From NCBI GenBank assembly GCA_028223755.1, contig JAOIUY010000008.1, positions 50,718 through 114,717 on the forward strand: 64,000 bases of DNA, in the 5' to 3' direction. Source of the stretch: Pseudomonadales bacterium (GTDB lineage Bacteria; Pseudomonadota; Gammaproteobacteria; Pseudomonadales; UBA7434). Shown piece by piece: positions 1 to 8,814 of this stretch. Numbering within the stretch: position 1 is the first letter of the stretch; every line of letters begins with the position of its first letter. The position numbers and the translations under genes were made by a program. The notes under the pieces were generated by a model. It ran no database searches. It was not told the origin of the DNA and saw only the letters and a program-made list of their open reading frames with translations.

Positions 1-1067
1 CCCGGCTGATAAGAAGGGCCAATATCTCCGCAATCCATAATTAGCATATCCGAGCCTGTTCGCAGCCCGTATAAACCACTGTCATGCTTTTCGATAAGGG
101 TTAGATTCTTCTCTTCCTCTTGGTATTGATAATCAAAAAGGTCATTGGCATATTGATTAAGTTTATCTAGCGAAGGCGCAATACCAAAAGCCGAGTCATT
201 AAATAACGGGATTTTTTTGTCCGGAAAAACAATATCGTTTAACCAATTTAAATTAGAAATAGAAAATTGCTTGAGCTGACTAATAAAATCGCGATCGAAC
301 AATGCACTATTGCTAATCGCTAAATTATAAATATCCAAATAATTTTCTAACATCAAAGCATGGTATTGTGGCGACCTCTCATAGTGACCGCCATCAGCAA
401 GTGTTTGTTCTTTTAATTGCAGAATAATTTCTTTCTGACCACGCTTTAGCCATCGCATTGCATTTTTATCTTGAATGTCTGCGCCGTAAAAAAAACAACC
501 GGCAAATAAAAATGCCTTTAAATTTTCAAAATAGTGGTTGGCTAGTATATGTTGTTCATCATTACGCTCTAACCAAAGTATTTGTTCATAGAGGCTGTTT
601 AATAATTTTTTATTTAGATACTGCTTGTTTTTATTCAAAAAAAATAGCCAATTAACTATTCTTAGGCTGCAGGTAAACGGCTCCCAAGCTGGCTGATTAG
701 GCTGTTTATTGCTGACTATCCAGTCAGAAATCAAGGTAAATTTATCTTCAGCAGTCCACGCAAGATCACGTAAATAATCAAAGTAATGTAAATTATAACG
801 CCATAGCCGCTGTGTATCAGCTGGACACCAATCGATATTATTTAATTGAAAAGAACGTGCCTGATTTAAAAATTGAATCGCATTTTTATCTCCTACCCTA
901 CAGCTTGTAGTAATAGGATCAAATAGATGAGCCTGATTAAGATGATGCTGAGGGCAGCTTGTGTGAACAACGATGGAAGGAAATTTTCTACGCAAGACGT
1001 AATAACAAAGTTGGCGAAATTTTAGATATTTAAGCGTATTTAATAATCGAATAATTTTTCGAATCAT
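1..1067 (-). CDS. Heparinase II/III family protein (3' end cut by window edge)
   Basis: I translated this open frame by hand; it starts with ATG at 1067 and runs off the left edge after 355 codons with no stop. It carries the hallmarks of the heparinase II/III alpha-helical domain: an RYNLHYFDYLRDL stretch (residues 90-102), ANHYFEN near 176-182 and GGHYERSPQYH at 226-236, with NHYF and HYE as likely catalytic/binding positions. The family cleaves uronic-acid-containing polysaccharides by beta-elimination. Members inside biosynthetic loci, next to a bi-domain oxidoreductase as here, are usually thought to trim or modify the chain being made. There is no obvious signal peptide; the N-terminus is basic and hydrophobic. 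The gene lies 41 bp downstream of the oxidoreductase and is probably co-transcribed. The C-terminal beta domain is outside the window. Family assignment is firm; the substrate is unknown. Confidence 0.85.
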   Translation of the reverse strand, partial: MIRKIIRLLNTLKYLKFRQLCYYVLRRKFPSIVVHTSCPQHHLNQAHLFDPITTSCRVGDKNAIQFLNQARSFQLNNIDWCPADTQRLWRYNLHYFDYLRDLAWTAEDKFTLISDWIVSNKQPNQPAWEPFTCSLRIVNWLFFLNKNKQYLNKKLLNSLYEQILWLERNDEQHILANHYFENLKAFLFAGCFFYGADIQDKNAMRWLKRGQKEIILQLKEQTLADGGHYERSPQYHALMLENYLDIYNLAISNSALFDRDFISQLKQFSISNLNWLNDIVFPDKKIPLFNDSAFGIAPSLDKLNQYANDLFDYQYQEEEKNLTLIEKHDSGLYGLRTGSDMLIMDCGDIGPSYQP

Positions 1068-1108
1068 ATTAAATACGCTCGCCAATTAAATTATGCATTA
1101 ATTTACGT

Positions 1109-3235
1109 CTAACTAATTTGATCTATAACGTCAAAACAAGCCGTGGTAACTTCACTTAATTCTTCAAAAGCAATGAGCTGCGAAGCATCACCTGTAGTTA
1201 TAGCATCTACAAATGCTTGTGCACATTGAGCCTGCCCTTTATCTTGGCGCCATAATTTATCGGACTTAAATCCGGGCCAACCATAACCTCGCAACATACG
1301 GAAATTATCCAACTGCAATACAGCGCCATTACAAAAAACCTCTAAACGCTCTTTGGATAATGACTTGCTTCCATTAGCAAGATAATTAACAACACCAATA
1401 GATCCGTTTTTAAATCGCAATTGTATAGAAACTGAATCCTGACACTGACTTTCCATCGCCATAGCATTAACCGACTCAATCGACGCACCCGCTAAATGTC
1501 GTAACAGATCAATAAAATGACAAGCTTCACCAATAATTCGCCCGCCACCCATCACAGGATCATGTACCCAGTGGTCACTAGGAATAAAGCCTGCATTAAC
1601 AGTCATAACCATGCTAACAGGTGAACTTTGTTGACTCAGCAATTGCTTTACTTTAACTACATGAGGTGCATAACGACGATTAAACCCGACCATCAATAAT
1701 GGCTTAACCTCTAAACCGCTATAAATATTACTGACTTGCTGCAACTCTTCACGGTTTAAAACTAATGGCTTTTCAACAAAAATATGCTTGCCGTTTTCTA
1801 ACCCCATACAAACTTGCTTAGCATGACTATTATGGCGAGTTGAAATAACTAAGCCATTCACATCAGGATCTGCGAATACTGCCGCGGTATCCGTCGTCGC
1901 CTCTTCTAGGCCATTCTTTTTACCAACATGAACACTACTCACGCCGGTTGCTGAAGCAATAGATTTTAATCTTGCCCCTGTTTTGGTAAATGCAGGCACT
2001 AAAACACTCGAGGCATAATTACCCGCGCCAATAAAAGCAAGCGATGCATCCGCAGAAGAATGCCCAGCCACTTTCGCATTAGTATTCAAAGACACGATGC
2101 GCTGAACTGTGCCTTTTTCGCTTGTATGACTCTGTGTTAAGTCGTACTCGAGTAATACGCCTAATGGATTCCCATCACTAATCAGGTCATAAGCGGCAGA
2201 CGCATCTTCAAGCTTAAAGCGATGACTGATTAACGGCTTCATATCAAGGCGACCATCGGCCATCATATCGAGAATGGCCTCAAAATTACGCTGCTCGGTC
2301 CAACGGACTAACCCAAAGGGATAATCATTACCGCCCTCTTCATAACTTGGGTCATAGCGACCAGGACCATAAGAACAGGAAACCTGAAAAGAGAGCTCTT
2401 TTTCGTAAAAATCGGCACGAGACATTTCCATACCCACAACACCAACTAATACAATACGTCCACGTTGACGACACATGGTAGCGGCTTGATGAATAGGCTC
2501 GTTGCTTTTTGTCGATGCAGTTATTAATACGGCGTCGACACCACGGCCACGGCTGTAATTTTCTGCCACGGTGATGGGATCTTGTCCTTCAGACAGATTA
2601 ACCACCTCGGCACCTAACTGTTTAGCTAAAGCAATTTTCTCAGCATCAAAATCGATACCAAGTACTCGACAACCATGTGCACGTAATAGCTGAACTGCGA
2701 CTAATCCAATTAGGCCCAGCCCAGTAACCACTACCGTTTCGCCGAGTGTAGGCTTGATTAAACGAATACCTTGTAATGCAATTGCACCAATAACTGTAAA
2801 AGCAGCTGATTCGTCATCGACAGAATCGGGAATTTTAGCGCACAGATTTTTAGGTACGGACACAAATTCGGCATGCTTGCCATTGGAGACCACACGATCA
2901 CCGATAGAAAACTCATCACTTCTACTTTCTACCACACGACCAACGTTACAGTATCCCAGTGGCAAAGGCATATCGAGTTTATGTCTTACCGCATCCACGG
3001 TTGGCATTAGACCGTCGGTCTGAACTTTCTCAATCACTTGCTTAACTTTATCGGGCTGCGAGCGAGCCTTTTGAATTAAGTTTGCCTTACCAAAATCGAC
3101 AAGCATGCGCTCAGTACCAGCAGAAACTAAGGTGCTCGCCGTCTGGACAAGCAGGCCGTCCGACATTGCAGTAGGTGCAGGTACATCCTCTAGGACTGTT
3201 TCGCCAGTTTTAAGATTTTGTAAGACTTGTTTCAT
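1109..3235 (-). CDS. Bi-domain oxidoreductase (zinc-alcohol-dehydrogenase-like + Gfo/Idh/MocA)
   Basis: This is a 708-residue fusion. The N-terminal half (about 1-370) is a medium-chain dehydrogenase with the Rossmann motif GLGLIGL at 172-178. The C-terminal half (about 395-708) is a Gfo/Idh/MocA oxidoreductase with GAGNYA at 403-408 and the conserved EKP at 488-490. Such two-domain enzymes recur in bacterial polysaccharide clusters, commonly beside heparinase II/III genes, and are presumed to carry out a redox change on a sugar or sugar nucleotide; the exact reaction is unknown to me. The N-terminal half shows no evident structural-zinc cysteine cluster. It is the next-to-last visible gene of the operon and is separated by 226 bp from the upstream glycosyltransferase, so a local promoter is possible. 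Confidence 0.88.
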   Translation of the reverse strand: MKQVLQNLKTGETVLEDVPAPTAMSDGLLVQTASTLVSAGTERMLVDFGKANLIQKARSQPDKVKQVIEKVQTDGLMPTVDAVRHKLDMPLPLGYCNVGRVVESRSDEFSIGDRVVSNGKHAEFVSVPKNLCAKIPDSVDDESAAFTVIGAIALQGIRLIKPTLGETVVVTGLGLIGLVAVQLLRAHGCRVLGIDFDAEKIALAKQLGAEVVNLSEGQDPITVAENYSRGRGVDAVLITASTKSNEPIHQAATMCRQRGRIVLVGVVGMEMSRADFYEKELSFQVSCSYGPGRYDPSYEEGGNDYPFGLVRWTEQRNFEAILDMMADGRLDMKPLISHRFKLEDASAAYDLISDGNPLGVLLEYDLTQSHTSEKGTVQRIVSLNTNAKVAGHSSADASLAFIGAGNYASSVLVPAFTKTGARLKSIASATGVSSVHVGKKNGLEEATTDTAAVFADPDVNGLVISTRHNSHAKQVCMGLENGKHIFVEKPLVLNREELQQVSNIYSGLEVKPLLMVGFNRRYAPHVVKVKQLLSQQSSPVSMVMTVNAGFIPSDHWVHDPVMGGGRIIGEACHFIDLLRHLAGASIESVNAMAMESQCQDSVSIQLRFKNGSIGVVNYLANGSKSLSKERLEVFCNGAVLQLDNFRMLRGYGWPGFKSDKLWRQDKGQAQCAQAFVDAITTGDASQLIAFEELSEVTTACFDVIDQIS

Positions 3236-3461
3236 TATTGTTTATCTACCGTCTGTAATGCTTATAAAGCGCTCATGTAAAGGATAGACCCATATACCCT
3301 ATTTTGAAAATGAAGGCATCAAAATGGAACATGCCATGAAGTGTTTAAATATTCTACTGGCTGATTACTTCAACCAAAGTAACCTCAAGCCAAAATAATT
3401 GCCGACTAATTAATCAATGAAATTTTATTTAAAACCTACACCGTCAAACTTATTTTATCTT

Positions 3462-4583
3462 TTACGCCAATTGTTTATATACCTCATTTAATCGACTAAA
3501 ATTCGTACTAGTCATAAAGTTACTAATAAGATGCTGCTTACCTTTTAATGCTTTATTTCTAGCTTGCTCTTTATTTTCACTAATCCATATCAATTCTTTA
3601 GCAATCACTGACGGTTCTGCCGACTCTAAACTCGAACCTCGCTCATTAGTAATAACATCAGCCAAAAAGCCCTGCTTGGTAGTAATAACATACAGACCCG
3701 TCATTAAAGCCTCATTAATGGTGTTGTTATGACCCTCACCATCGTGAGACGTGGGATAACAGTAAATATCTTGGCGAGAAAATTCTAATAAAACCTCTTC
3801 ATAAGGCTGTCGCCCTCGACGCTTTATCAACAAATTGTTGTTCACTAACTCGTTATTATCCAAAAAGGTATCTAACCACGAAGAAAATTCACTATGCTCT
3901 TCACCTACGACAGTGAGACATATTTTAACGCCTTTTGTTGCCGCCATATGACAGGCCTCAACCAATGGTTTAACACCTTTTCCTTCATAGCAATAACCAA
4001 CAAATAGTACCTGTAAGAAATCTCCAGAAAAAACTTCTCTGTCCTGCTGACTTACAAGTTCATCTGGCACAACATTAGGAAAGTATTCGGCCTCTACATT
4101 GAATTCGCTTAAGAAAAAAGAAATATATACTTTACCTTCACAAAGCACTTTTTTTGATTGAGCAACAATAAAAGCTGTCATCCATCGATATAATTTACCG
4201 CTATCATTGTAAGACGATATAAACGCACCCGCTTTCACTTCATATAATACAGGGATATGCAACAAACGACTTAAGCACACAACCATGAACTCTCTAGGAA
4301 GCGCTGAACGATATTGAGCTAATACATGAACGGCCTTAGGGCGAAATTTAATAAGGTGACAAAAAAATCTTAATGTATCAATTATCATTCGCCAAAAAAA
4401 ATTATCAAACTTTAACTGCCCACGAAAAGTGTGGTAACAAGGTTTCAACTCAAATTCATCGCTTTTAAAAAAGCTTAAAAGCGTAGCCATATTTCGAGTG
4501 TATCCGCCAGACCCTCCTCCGTAGGCATTTTTTAATGACTTGCATGAAGTTTGCGGGCCGTATAAGCAAATTGGTATTCTCAT
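3462..4583 (-). CDS. Glycosyltransferase, GT4-like
   Basis: This 373-residue cytoplasmic GT-B-fold enzyme adds a sugar to the lipid-linked repeat unit. The C-terminal half has the retaining-glycosyltransferase EX7E motif at E283-E291 in the context EGHNNTINEAL, and an FVGYCYEGKG strand-loop near 194 typical of the start of the donor-binding domain. The N-terminal glycine-rich YGGGSGGY (21-28) fits the acceptor-domain loop. Length is usual for GT4. Donor and acceptor cannot be told from sequence. It lies between a sulfotransferase (92 bp upstream) and the bi-domain oxidoreductase, all on one strand. It is not close to the other GT4 protein in this cluster, so it probably forms a different linkage. 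Confidence 0.82.
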   Translation of the reverse strand: MRIPICLYGPQTSCKSLKNAYGGGSGGYTRNMATLLSFFKSDEFELKPCYHTFRGQLKFDNFFWRMIIDTLRFFCHLIKFRPKAVHVLAQYRSALPREFMVVCLSRLLHIPVLYEVKAGAFISSYNDSGKLYRWMTAFIVAQSKKVLCEGKVYISFFLSEFNVEAEYFPNVVPDELVSQQDREVFSGDFLQVLFVGYCYEGKGVKPLVEACHMAATKGVKICLTVVGEEHSEFSSWLDTFLDNNELVNNNLLIKRRGRQPYEEVLLEFSRQDIYCYPTSHDGEGHNNTINEALMTGLYVITTKQGFLADVITNERGSSLESAEPSVIAKELIWISENKEQARNKALKGKQHLISNFMTSTNFSRLNEVYKQLA

Positions 4584-4675
4584 TAAGTAGCCTTTATCGA
4601 TTCTTTATAGTGCAGCTTATCAATACAGCCGATTAAATTTAAAATTAAGTCGTTACAAACTAAACACTCGTAATT

Positions 4676-5491
4676 CTAATTTTTTGAAATAATAGGTTTA
4701 TAGCAGATATTCCTCATAGCTTTATTTCCTAACCGATTCAGGCGCTGCTTAAAACTATCTGACCCATGCAATATAGTAGAATTTATTTCACCCGAAAGAT
4801 TAACTTTATTATATTGCTCTTGAAGAATCCTCACATGCCGCTGTATAGCCCAATTATAAAGCTCTTGATCCAGACCTATATTATGAACAATTAGCTCTCT
4901 ATAACGATCTATATTATTATGTATTTCTTTTGCAATGACCCCCTTTTTAGCTTCATTGGAAGGCTTGGAATAATCGATATCAAAGCTTTCATTAAGTAAG
5001 AGCTTTTTTAATAGCACTAGAGACTCATCGAAACGCTCGACAAAACCAACAAAAATATTAAGCTCTTCAATTTTTCTCTTGGCGCCATCCAAATCGTCTT
5101 CACTGCCAGTCAAAAAAAACACTTGCCTATTTCGATGATTTGGCTCTTGTAGCCAGGTCTCAAAATCAACTTCTCGTCCGCCTTTTTCAATACTATGCTG
5201 ATACCCTGATATTAATCGTTTCTGCGGATCCCTAAGCCAAGTGACCCATTGCAACTTATCGGCAACCGAACCGTAATCAACGTAAGGTCTTAAACCATGC
5301 CCAGCTATACTATTTAATTTAGGGAATAATTTAATGTCACGCTCAATTTCACGACGACCATAGACATAACAATTTCTTGGCGGGATAGCATCTAAGTGCC
5401 TAATACCATTATTTTTTCTGAGCACATCAGAAAACGTTGTTCCGGATGCTTTTATAATATGGCAAAAGGCTAGTATCTTATCGTTTTTCAA
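4676..5491 (-). CDS. Sulfotransferase, Sulfotransfer_2 / heparan 2-O-sulfotransferase-like
   Basis: This 271-residue protein has the two PAPS-binding signatures: a 5'-phosphosulfate loop HIIKASGTTF at 11-20, of the lysine-containing type seen in carbohydrate sulfotransferases of the heparan 2-O/chondroitin group, and a 3'-phosphate motif RDPQKRLISGY at 87-97. It should transfer sulfate from PAPS to a polysaccharide hydroxyl. There is no signal peptide, so action is cytoplasmic, before export. Its start codon overlaps the stop of the upstream glycosyltransferase by 4 bp (ATGA-type), so the two are translationally coupled. It clearly differs from the second sulfotransferase of the locus. The family call is fairly sure; the sulfated position is inference. 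Confidence 0.8.
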   Translation of the reverse strand: MKNDKILAFCHIIKASGTTFSDVLRKNNGIRHLDAIPPRNCYVYGRREIERDIKLFPKLNSIAGHGLRPYVDYGSVADKLQWVTWLRDPQKRLISGYQHSIEKGGREVDFETWLQEPNHRNRQVFFLTGSEDDLDGAKRKIEELNIFVGFVERFDESLVLLKKLLLNESFDIDYSKPSNEAKKGVIAKEIHNNIDRYRELIVHNIGLDQELYNWAIQRHVRILQEQYNKVNLSGEINSTILHGSDSFKQRLNRLGNKAMRNICYKPIISKN

Positions 5492-6621
5492 TTAGTGCCT
5501 CTCATTGTGTTTGCATCTATTAATGCTAAATAATCAGCCCTAAAGCGCTGCATACTGCATAACTCAGCAACTCGCTCTCTCGAAGCCGAACCAATAAAAT
5601 CTCTATCAGTTTTTTTCATGTCTAAACAATATCGTAACTTCTCCATCAATATTTCGACATTGTCGGATGGAAATATATATCCATCCTTGCCATCACTTAT
5701 AATCGCCGGAACATCTGATACATCTGAAGCCACGACTAAAGATTCACAGGCCATCGCCTCTACAACTACATTTGGAAAGCCCTCCCATAGTGAGGGCAAA
5801 ACAACAATATCTACTGCGGAATATAATTCTGGCATATTTTTTTTTGGACCAATAAATTTAAAATTATTTGTTAACTGGTAATCATCAATTAACTTCATTA
5901 ATGATTCATATAACACTTGATCAAATATATTGCCTGCAAAAACAACTTTAAGATATCGCAAATATGATGCAGGCAGACTATTTATAGCCTCGATAAGACA
6001 ACGATGGTTTTTTTGCGCCTCAACACGAGCCGGCAATAAAATGACCACTTCTTCGTCGACTATATCGGGACAAACATCGTTAATAACGACTTCTGTTTTT
6101 TTAAAATAATCTAAATCAACGGCATTATAGATAACATGAATAATCGGGCTAAACATTCTTAGCTCTTTGCCATATGTTGCTTTAATCGTATTTGCATTAA
6201 CGACTACTGCATGACCAAACCTAGATAGTAATCTCTCTAAAAAAACTCTTGACCGAGAATGACCCAAATCAACATTTCGCTCAGAAGTAATAATCCTAGG
6301 TACTCCTGCCAAGCGACCTATTAAGCGAGCATACATATTAGGTATAAATAAATAACTTATTAATACCTGAGGCTTATATTGCTTCAAAAATCTCCATAAA
6401 TGGTATATAAATTTGAGATCAACTTTATGCTGCTTGACGATCTCAATCACTTCTACACGTTTATCTAATTGGTAGGCAAGCTGATTATTCGAATGGTAAA
6501 CCAATAATGCTATCTCATTACCTGCACGCGACAGTTCGTTAGCTAACAACACCATTTGCCGCTGCGCCCCACCAGATACTAGCGAACTAATAAATAACAG
6601 AATTTTTTTATTATCACGCAT
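5488..6621 (-). CDS. Glycosyltransferase, GT4
   Basis: A 377-residue GT-B enzyme. SLVSGGAQRQM near 13-23 is the glycine-rich acceptor-domain loop common in GT4 enzymes. The donor site shows LPARVEAQKN (196-205), with the conserved Arg and Lys that contact the nucleotide diphosphate, and the EX7E motif at E280-E288 (EGFPNVVVEAM). It should add one sugar to the repeat unit at the inner membrane. It sits between two sulfotransferase genes, overlapping the downstream one by 4 bp and separated from the upstream one by only 4 bp, so the three form a tightly coupled block for sulfated-chain assembly. The donor sugar cannot be inferred. Confidence 0.88.
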   Translation of the reverse strand: MRDNKKILLFISSLVSGGAQRQMVLLANELSRAGNEIALLVYHSNNQLAYQLDKRVEVIEIVKQHKVDLKFIYHLWRFLKQYKPQVLISYLFIPNMYARLIGRLAGVPRIITSERNVDLGHSRSRVFLERLLSRFGHAVVVNANTIKATYGKELRMFSPIIHVIYNAVDLDYFKKTEVVINDVCPDIVDEEVVILLPARVEAQKNHRCLIEAINSLPASYLRYLKVVFAGNIFDQVLYESLMKLIDDYQLTNNFKFIGPKKNMPELYSAVDIVVLPSLWEGFPNVVVEAMACESLVVASDVSDVPAIISDGKDGYIFPSDNVEILMEKLRYCLDMKKTDRDFIGSASRERVAELCSMQRFRADYLALIDANTMRGTN

Positions 6622-6625
6622 AAAT

Positions 6626-7519
6626 TTAATACTTCTTCCAGTGCTGAAGATCTCTATTTAACAATTGCTGTAATAGATCGATATCGTCACTAAAATAATC
6701 ATTCAACTCTTTACTAAGCTTATCTGACAATGGCTTACGAGGACGCTCAACAGTATTCCAACGATTAATCAATGCGCCTATACCTGTCCCCTGGGTAAAA
6801 CCGAATTTGTTTTTTATCAGCATTACTCTTCTTAAATAACGCCTCACCCACATCCATTTTCTCTGCTTAGCTGGGTTGCTAGGCGTAAAATCACTGCGCC
6901 CATCATCCTCTACATCAATATGCTTTAACACCTGCCTATAAACTTTCTCGGGGTGCGCTTTCATGTCATCCATTAACAAAACCAGCACATTCTCTTTATC
7001 AACTTGTTGATAAACACGCTCAAGAAGCTTGCCAAATAAACAGGAATCACCATATAAATAATGCCTTTCATCTAAGCATGTTGGCGGGAATGGAAGGTCG
7101 CCATTTTTTCTTTTTTCTTGCGCCACCCAAGCCGCCTCAAAATTTGTGATAGTTTCATCACCAGAAAAAACTTTTTGATCATGCAGCGAAACCGCAGCTT
7201 CTATTGGGTTTCTTAAACAAACAATAAATTTTGCTGATGAGTTGACGGCTAATATATTTTCTACCGCCGTTTCAGAAACCAAATACCAGACAGACGCCTC
7301 TCCTACAGCCTTATGTTTTTCAGTAACCGAATCAAATAACGATTGATATTGGTTTAAACTAAATACCGAGTGATGATTAGAGTCTGTATTAAAAAAATGC
7401 GGTTCTTTAGGATCGCTCATGAAAATATGATTATGATCTCTTAGCCAATCGGCCAGCGATGTGGTGCCGCATTTAGGGGCGCCAATAATGAAAAAACTAG
7501 GTTTTTTATTTAGAGACAT
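6626..7519 (-). CDS. Sulfotransferase, Sulfotransfer_1 / N-sulfotransferase-like
   Basis: A 297-residue PAPS-dependent sulfotransferase. IIGAPKCGTTSLADWL (11-26) is the canonical 5'-phosphosulfate-binding loop, with the PKxGTT core seen in heparan N-/3-O-sulfotransferases; KEPHFF at 38-43 follows as in that family. The 3'-phosphate site is CLRNPIEAAVS (101-111). No membrane anchor is visible, unlike the Golgi enzymes, as expected for a cytoplasmic bacterial homolog. The gene overlaps the upstream flippase by 14 bp. With a second sulfotransferase of another family only about 1.1 kb away, the polymer probably carries at least two kinds of sulfate group. Whether the target is N- or O-linked is not decidable here. 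Confidence 0.85.
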   Translation of the reverse strand: MSLNKKPSFFIIGAPKCGTTSLADWLRDHNHIFMSDPKEPHFFNTDSNHHSVFSLNQYQSLFDSVTEKHKAVGEASVWYLVSETAVENILAVNSSAKFIVCLRNPIEAAVSLHDQKVFSGDETITNFEAAWVAQEKRKNGDLPFPPTCLDERHYLYGDSCLFGKLLERVYQQVDKENVLVLLMDDMKAHPEKVYRQVLKHIDVEDDGRSDFTPSNPAKQRKWMWVRRYLRRVMLIKNKFGFTQGTGIGALINRWNTVERPRKPLSDKLSKELNDYFSDDIDLLQQLLNRDLQHWKKY

Positions 7520-8810
7520 TTTTTTTCCAGATATAAGGTAGGCACAAAATATTTTTATTTTTAAACAATGACCACACTAGATAAAAATTCCAAGCAGCCA
7601 AACCAGCCATTTTTGCCCAAGCAGCACCAAGCCCGCCATAAGCATTAATAAGAAACCAGCCGAGAACAAAAGTTATAATTAAAGATAAAGCAATCGCTTT
7701 AATATTTTCTTTTTCTCCTCCAAGCATATTTAAAGCTAGCATCACTGGCCCACAAAAACTATTAATGACTTGCGCAAAACAAAGAACGGACAAATAACCT
7801 GCAGCCTGCATATATTCCTGGCCAAAAATTAGTGGTATTAGACTCTCACCAAACAAAATGAAAACTAACGCCATTGGTATTGCAACACAAAAAATCACTG
7901 ATGCAGCCACCCTGAGTAAGTGTTCAAAGCCTTGCAGATCATTCTTTGCTTTAAGCGCAGCTATTCTTGGTCCCAAGGCAACATTCGCGGCTATTAACGT
8001 TAAGCTTATCAAACCGGCCATTGTATCGGCTACTCTGAAATTTCCAATAACCGCCGGCTCAACCATTGAGCCCATCATAAGTATAGGCAATTGAACACTA
8101 ACCCCTTGTGAATATCCCATTACCAATAACAGCGGTAAACTTTTCATCAGCCATGAGCTATCAATTTTTAAACCATTTTTAAAAAGGTCTTCGGGCCACG
8201 CTTTAAGCAAAAGTACCGCACCCAAGAGAATCGCACAAAACAAAGCAATGACAAGCACATCTACGCCCTGCTCAAAACTAACAGTCGCCGAGGACCAATT
8301 ACCGTTAACAACATAAATGATTGCTAAGATCAAAAAAAGAGGTCTCGCCGCTTGCTCAACAAACAACCCTGAAGCTGTATGCTTAAACCCCCTCAACAAG
8401 GAACCCACCATAGACAATATCAACATTAATCCGATTATTATCAAAAGGCTCTGTGGCGTAGCTATATTAAACATTGGCATTATGCCTATTATTGAAGCCG
8501 CAAGTGAAATAGCTACAATGAGTAACAAAAATATCATTGTTATAATGCCAATCATTTCTGCACTTTTCTTTAGAGCCATTGCGCCAGCCAACTCTCTGAC
8601 CAATAAAACAGAGATAGACCTAACAATACCTGAACAACAGACTGTAGCAATACTTAGCAACAGACCGTAAAGCCCGTAATTTTCAACCCCCATAAAGCGA
8701 GCTAGCATTACACCACTTAAAAATGAAAGAGGCACAGCCATGCCCTTCACTATTAAATTTTGCCCAATAGATTTAAGAAGTAATAATGTTGAAGTACTTA
8801 TATATTTCAA
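7506..8810 (-). CDS. Oligosaccharide flippase (Wzx / PST family)
   Basis: A 434-residue, strongly hydrophobic protein with about 12 predicted transmembrane segments. Its N-terminus (GMAVPLSFLSGVMLARFMG near 22-40) and the following ENYGLYGL stretch are typical of the polysaccharide-transporter (PST) branch of the MATE/MVF superfamily. It should flip undecaprenyl-linked repeat units to the periplasmic face of the inner membrane. Placement between the Wzy/WaaL-like gene (4 bp gap upstream) and a sulfotransferase (overlapping downstream) supports a Wzx/Wzy-dependent pathway in which glycosylation and sulfation finish before flipping. Family is confident; the transported substrate is inferred. 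Confidence 0.85.
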   Translation of the reverse strand: MKYISTSTLLLLKSIGQNLIVKGMAVPLSFLSGVMLARFMGVENYGLYGLLLSIATVCCSGIVRSISVLLVRELAGAMALKKSAEMIGIITMIFLLLIVAISLAASIIGIMPMFNIATPQSLLIIIGLMLILSMVGSLLRGFKHTASGLFVEQAARPLFLILAIIYVVNGNWSSATVSFEQGVDVLVIALFCAILLGAVLLLKAWPEDLFKNGLKIDSSWLMKSLPLLLVMGYSQGVSVQLPILMMGSMVEPAVIGNFRVADTMAGLISLTLIAANVALGPRIAALKAKNDLQGFEHLLRVAASVIFCVAIPMALVFILFGESLIPLIFGQEYMQAAGYLSVLCFAQVINSFCGPVMLALNMLGGEKENIKAIALSLIITFVLGWFLINAYGGLGAAWAKMAGLAAWNFYLVWSLFKNKNILCLPYIWKKNVSK

Positions 8811-8814
8811 CCGC

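Noticed and set aside
458..655. 65-codon plus-strand frame at the left end
   Set aside because: Lies antisense within the clearly coding heparinase-family gene.
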